In this document: positions 60,517 to 64,000 of the stretch, piece by piece
Numbering within the stretch: position 1 is the stretch's first letter
How the letters are laid out: each line of letters begins with the position of its first letter
Source of the DNA: Volvox africanus
Taxonomy: Eukaryota > Chlorophyta > Chlorophyceae > Chlamydomonadales > Volvocaceae
DNA: 64,000 nucleotides
Reading direction: 5' to 3'
Assembly: GCA_030268105.1 (NCBI GenBank)
Contig: BSDZ01000079.1
Location: 2,237,501 to 2,301,500, forward strand
Translations under genes and position numbers: made by a program
The notes under the pieces: model-generated
Database searches by the model: none
What the model was told of the DNA's origin: nothing
What the model saw: the letters and a program-made list of their open reading frames with translations, nothing else

Positions 60517-63500
60517 ATGGCTTCGGAGGCGTGCTGTGCTGCAGGCAAGCCAGTGCAATTGGACTATGAGCCGAGAGGGAAGCTTGAAAAGATCGGTGAC
60601 CTGCCCATCTACGTGTCTGGATCTGGTAACCGTGGAGTTGTCCTGATCCCGGATATCTTTGGCTTTGGAGAGAAGCATGTAAGCGTTTTGTTCTCTTTTT
60701 ATGGAATCCTTATTTTATGTGTCGAAGTGCGGCCTCTCGCAAATTGCTCGATTGATTTCAACACTCTCGGCCTCCAGGTTTTCCAAGTTTGCGATCGCTT
60801 TGCGGATGCTGGTCTGAATGTCTGTGCTATTGATCCATTCGGGGGCCAGCCGTGGACTCTTGCCAAGTTCCCGCCCAAACCAGGTCCGACACGGGGAGAA
60901 TCTTCCATGGCAAGTCCGACTTCCTTGGGACCCCAGGCTATGCATAGCTTGCATACCCTTCGGTCCGAACCTGCAACGATCGAGCCACGTTTAAGTACCT
61001 TGCATCGGCTGCGGCTCTGCCTGTTTGTGCACCAATCCTTGTTTTGGGAGACTGGTAGTTGCGGATAGTGCGATAGTGACCCTTTTTCCATTCAGCCCAT
61101 GAAAAAACGCGCTTTTGTGTGACCACAATTAATTTCGCTTACAAACTGCTTCACGCCCTGCATGCCCTTCGAATGGTGCTAGTCGGCTACAGCACCCTGC
61201 ATTCCCCATTACTGTGCAGCTTCAAAACTTGTGCCATCGCGCAGCTGGCCTCATCCATTCCTTTAATTTCACATCCGATCGTCTCTACACCACACTACTC
61301 TTTGCTTGTTTGCACAGTACTGTCCGCTCACCACCCGTCCTGCTCTTCTATTTCCAGAGGATGACTTCATGGGCTGGCTGGGTCGGGTGGGTTCCTGGGA
61401 GAAGCTGGAGCCTGCCATCAAGGCCGCTGTGGAGCGACTGCGAGCGGAAGGGGCCACCAAATTTGGCTGCGTTGGATTTTGCTGGGGAGTGAGCATCGCG
61501 CTACGTGCGGGACAGGTGGGGACGTGGAACTAACTGAGCGGTGGTGTATGTGTATGTGTACGCGTGTCAGTAGTAGCGGAGGAGCGAGCGGAGGGTTGCG
61601 TGGGTTGTGTATATGCTGTGGGTTTAGGCAGGGGAATTGGACAACTAAAACCAGTCAAGTGCCTGGCGTGAAGGGGGTGGGGACGGGGACCGGGTGGTGG
61701 TGGTGAGGGAAAGGTATGATGAGCGTGATGATTCAAGGATGATGTCATGGGCTACAGCGCATACTCGTTGGCTGGGGTAACGAGTTGTCCTGGCGGCTCC
61801 GAGGAGGTCAGGGGCAGCACCCCGGATGATGTCTTCAGTGGCGGCTGCCTTGTGTGCAAATTTCGGAGCCGAGCTCACTTACAGACACACAAACACACAA
61901 ACAGAGACACACATTCTGGTCGATTGTTTAGTCGCCCGACTACTACCCGTGCACCAACACCCGCTCAGGACCCCACCTTCAGCGGGGTGGGCGGCGCGCA
62001 CCCGGCGCTGTTTGGCAAGGACGCGGAGCTTGCGGAGAAGGTGTCATGCCCCGTGGTGCTGCTGCCAGCCAAGGGCGATGCATCGTACGAGGTCTTCCAG
62101 AAGACGCTAGGGTCCAGGCCGTACGGTGCGTGTGTACGGCATTTTGATTTCTCTGTATAGAGAATGTCAGTTGATCCCAACGCTGTTTTCTCTTCCGGGT
62201 CGCGAAAAAACAAAATATATATCCATATACAGTGGATATAACCTTGTTAGAGTGAAGACAATTCATCCTGCCTGCTACCATGGCACATGATAACTGGTAC
62301 CTTCTACACAGCCAGCATTCAACAGCTGCAGAGGCCGGACTCAGGCGTCTGTCTCCCAGGGCGTTCAGACAGAAGACAGCGGCCGACCACGTCCCGAGCA
62401 CGTCCCTCGTCCCGAGCTGTAACGATCAAGCCCTGACCTGGCATCTGCCTGTCTTGTCTGTCTGTCTGCCTGTCGTTCGTGTTTGCCTGGCCCTTATACT
62501 CGAATGGGTGGGGGCAAAGGAAGCTGGTAAATTAAAGGGAATTTTTCACATATTTACATTTTTAAGTTTACTTAATTACATAAAAAGATATTTTGGCTTC
62601 TGCCAAAGGTAAAATTCATCTGTTATCCCTGCTGCTTGGATCTCGAACTTCTGGTACCTCATAGTTGTCTGTGGCTTGGGTCTGTGCCTTCATGAGTCTT
62701 CGAGCCGCCGCAGAGCTAAGGTGCCGGCAGCCCTTCAGGAAGCGTGGACATGCCCCAACAGTGCCGGAAGGGGTGCACGCAGAGTCCTTCCGCACAATCG
62801 CTTGCAATTCCCATTCGCTTGGCTCTGCCGCCGTTCGAGGATAGTCCTGATTGTTTACCATCAGTACCTACACCAGCACCAGGATTCGTTTATTCATCCC
62901 TCCCCCCTTCCCCAACTTACGGCGACGTCAGCCATCATTTCACGGTTAGTCCTCGTCCCGAAGGACCAGTATCAGCACCAGGATCAATTTTATTCGACTT
63001 CCCCCCATTTGCCTCTGCAGGCAGCAAGTGCGTGTACCAGCGATTCGATGACCAGGTGGGGTTAGAGCAGGAAGACGGGAAAGGGTAGCCCTTATGCTGG
63101 GTTGAAGGGTAAACGGCAAGGGTGGTCATTCCATAGGGGAGCGCTGCTTTTATTTTATCCTTTTTTATTGACCCCTCTCGGCGTATCGGCCGCACAGACA
63201 TATATTTAATGCAGGCATCTGGGCCTCCGTACACCACGGGCTAAAGCCATCATCTCGTCTTGGACTTCATGCCAGAAGCTATCGCCCGAACATCCATGTT
63301 TCCTCCCTCCGGTTCCGTGCGCAATGTGCTTCCTCTCGTCGATCTTCTTGGGTCTGCAACTATACCAGGACTAGTACTGCTACCATCAGAACTGTTGATG
63401 CTGTCAAATCCTTTTCGCCTCCAATATTCTCACTACTAATTGCACTTTCGCCTCGCGTCACTGCCACCCTCCCCGGGTGGTTTCCTGTGGCCGGTTCCAT

Positions 63501-63870
63501 GGCGTATGGGTACGCACACGCATACATACAAACACACACGCGCGCGCGCGTGTAAACGCACACATACACATACACACTAAACACTCGACGTGCGGCACCG
63601 ATTACCTGTAAAAGTTCGAATGGTAATCCACAGCGGCCCCGTCCTTGCGCTGTTAAATTTCGCTGTCCAAGCCTCCTCTTTTACCGTGAGAATGAACCGC
63701 ACGCCCTCCCTCTTGACTGCTTCTGCCGCGACCGCCGCCCCACGTCTGGCTCACCGCAGACCCACGGGTTTGTGGCGGCTCGCGGTGACTGGTCCAAACA
63801 GGATGTGGCGGAAGCAGCCGGCAAGGCCATCCATCTGATGACTCACTTCCTTAAGGACGTCATGGCCTGA
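60517..63870 (+). CDS. dienelactone hydrolase family protein, six exons, 242 aa
   Basis: Exons 60517-60678, 60778-60883, 61358-61515, 61969-62125, 63021-63055 and 63760-63870, phases 0,1,0,1,0, give 243 codons with stop. Dienelactone hydrolases are alpha/beta-hydrolases using a Cys-Asp-His triad. Here the nucleophile is Cys131 in GCVGFCWG, the acid is probably Asp179 in PAKGDAS, and the base is His208 in THGF. Other family motifs are GVVLIPDIFGF near residues 37-47 and the AGLNVCAIDPFGG segment. The 242-aa length is typical for the eukaryotic cytosolic branch (carboxymethylenebutenolidase-like); no transit peptide is evident. Physiological substrates of eukaryotic members are mostly unknown, so a general ester or lactone hydrolase role is the safest statement. 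The donor of intron 2 (CAG/GTCCGA) is non-consensus but is fixed by the reading frame. Confidence 0.93.
63540..63582 (+). repeat. short (CG)n/(ACAC)n tract in last hydrolase intron
   Basis: A run of CGCGCGCGCG flanked by ACACAC/ATACAC units lies between exons 5 and 6. It is simple sequence only. Confidence 0.8.
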
Positions 63871-64000
63871 CGGCATTTAGGCCATCACAATGCCGGGCTG
63901 CATGTTTCGGCCACCACGGCAACCACAGGGACATGGTGGCCGCTACTCGACGCACCGCTGCTACCTGCCGGGTGGTAATATTATCCGATGTGCAGTTTTG
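63871..64000 (+). other. 3' flank of the hydrolase gene
   Basis: The last 130 bases follow the TGA of the hydrolase. No TGTAA or other clear poly(A) signal is visible before the window ends. Confidence 0.4.

Overview
This window looks like nuclear DNA of a green alga, most likely a chlorophycean or volvocine relative. The evidence is short exons with GT-AG (and some GC-AG) introns of roughly 50 to 950 bases, a thylakoid ELIP with a transit peptide, Ala/Gly/Ser-rich proteins, abundant microsatellites, and plant/Chlamydomonas-type telomere motifs (TTTAGGG and TTTTAGGG) inside introns. The species assignment is an inference. I see no bacterial, viral, CRISPR or transposase genes. Gene models were assembled by hand, checking that the splice phases of neighbouring exons agree.

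Layout, left to right. At 698-2563 (+) is a large low-complexity hypothetical protein. At 2784-6241 (+) is a seven-exon protein with a KCTD-type BTB/T1 domain. At 7790-8548 (-) is a small two-helix chloroplast membrane protein of unknown function, divergent from an early light-induced protein (ELIP) at 8916-10099 (+). After about 3 kb without recognised genes come two tandem BTB-BACK paralogues at 13071-15194 and 16919-18925 (+), with a palindromic element between them. The clamp-loader subunit RFC3 (ten exons, 355 aa) lies at 20560-24895 (-), head to head with a 20-exon XRN2-type 5'-3' exoribonuclease at 25450-39261 (+). A hypothetical Ser/Pro-rich frame is at 41397-42377 (+). The FG nucleoporin NUP62 (15 exons, 750 aa) is at 44404-50719 (-), head to head with a 169-aa coiled-coil protein at 51125-52179 (+). 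The splicing coactivator SRRM1 (ten exons, 546 aa) is at 53219-57410 (-). A 165-aa coiled-coil protein is at 58784-59533 (-), and a dienelactone hydrolase family protein (six exons, 242 aa) closes the window at 60517-63870 (+).

These genes do not form a pathway. It is a housekeeping neighbourhood (DNA replication, RNA decay, splicing, nuclear transport) with photoprotection genes and an expanded BTB family. Four neighbouring pairs are divergent and share 0.35-1 kb intergenic regions that may be bidirectional promoters.

The most unusual features are a nearly perfect 96/98-bp inverted repeat in an XRN2 intron that also has a GC donor, a second ~60-bp-arm palindrome between the BTB paralogues, three GC-AG introns, signs of gene conversion between the BTB genes, an SRRM1 PWI domain lacking the eponymous proline, an XRN2 without a visible zinc knuckle but with a 333-codon terminal exon that is mostly Gly/Tyr/Pro-rich tail, and a 54-bp coding minisatellite in NUP62. 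I did not find a clearly new multi-gene system.
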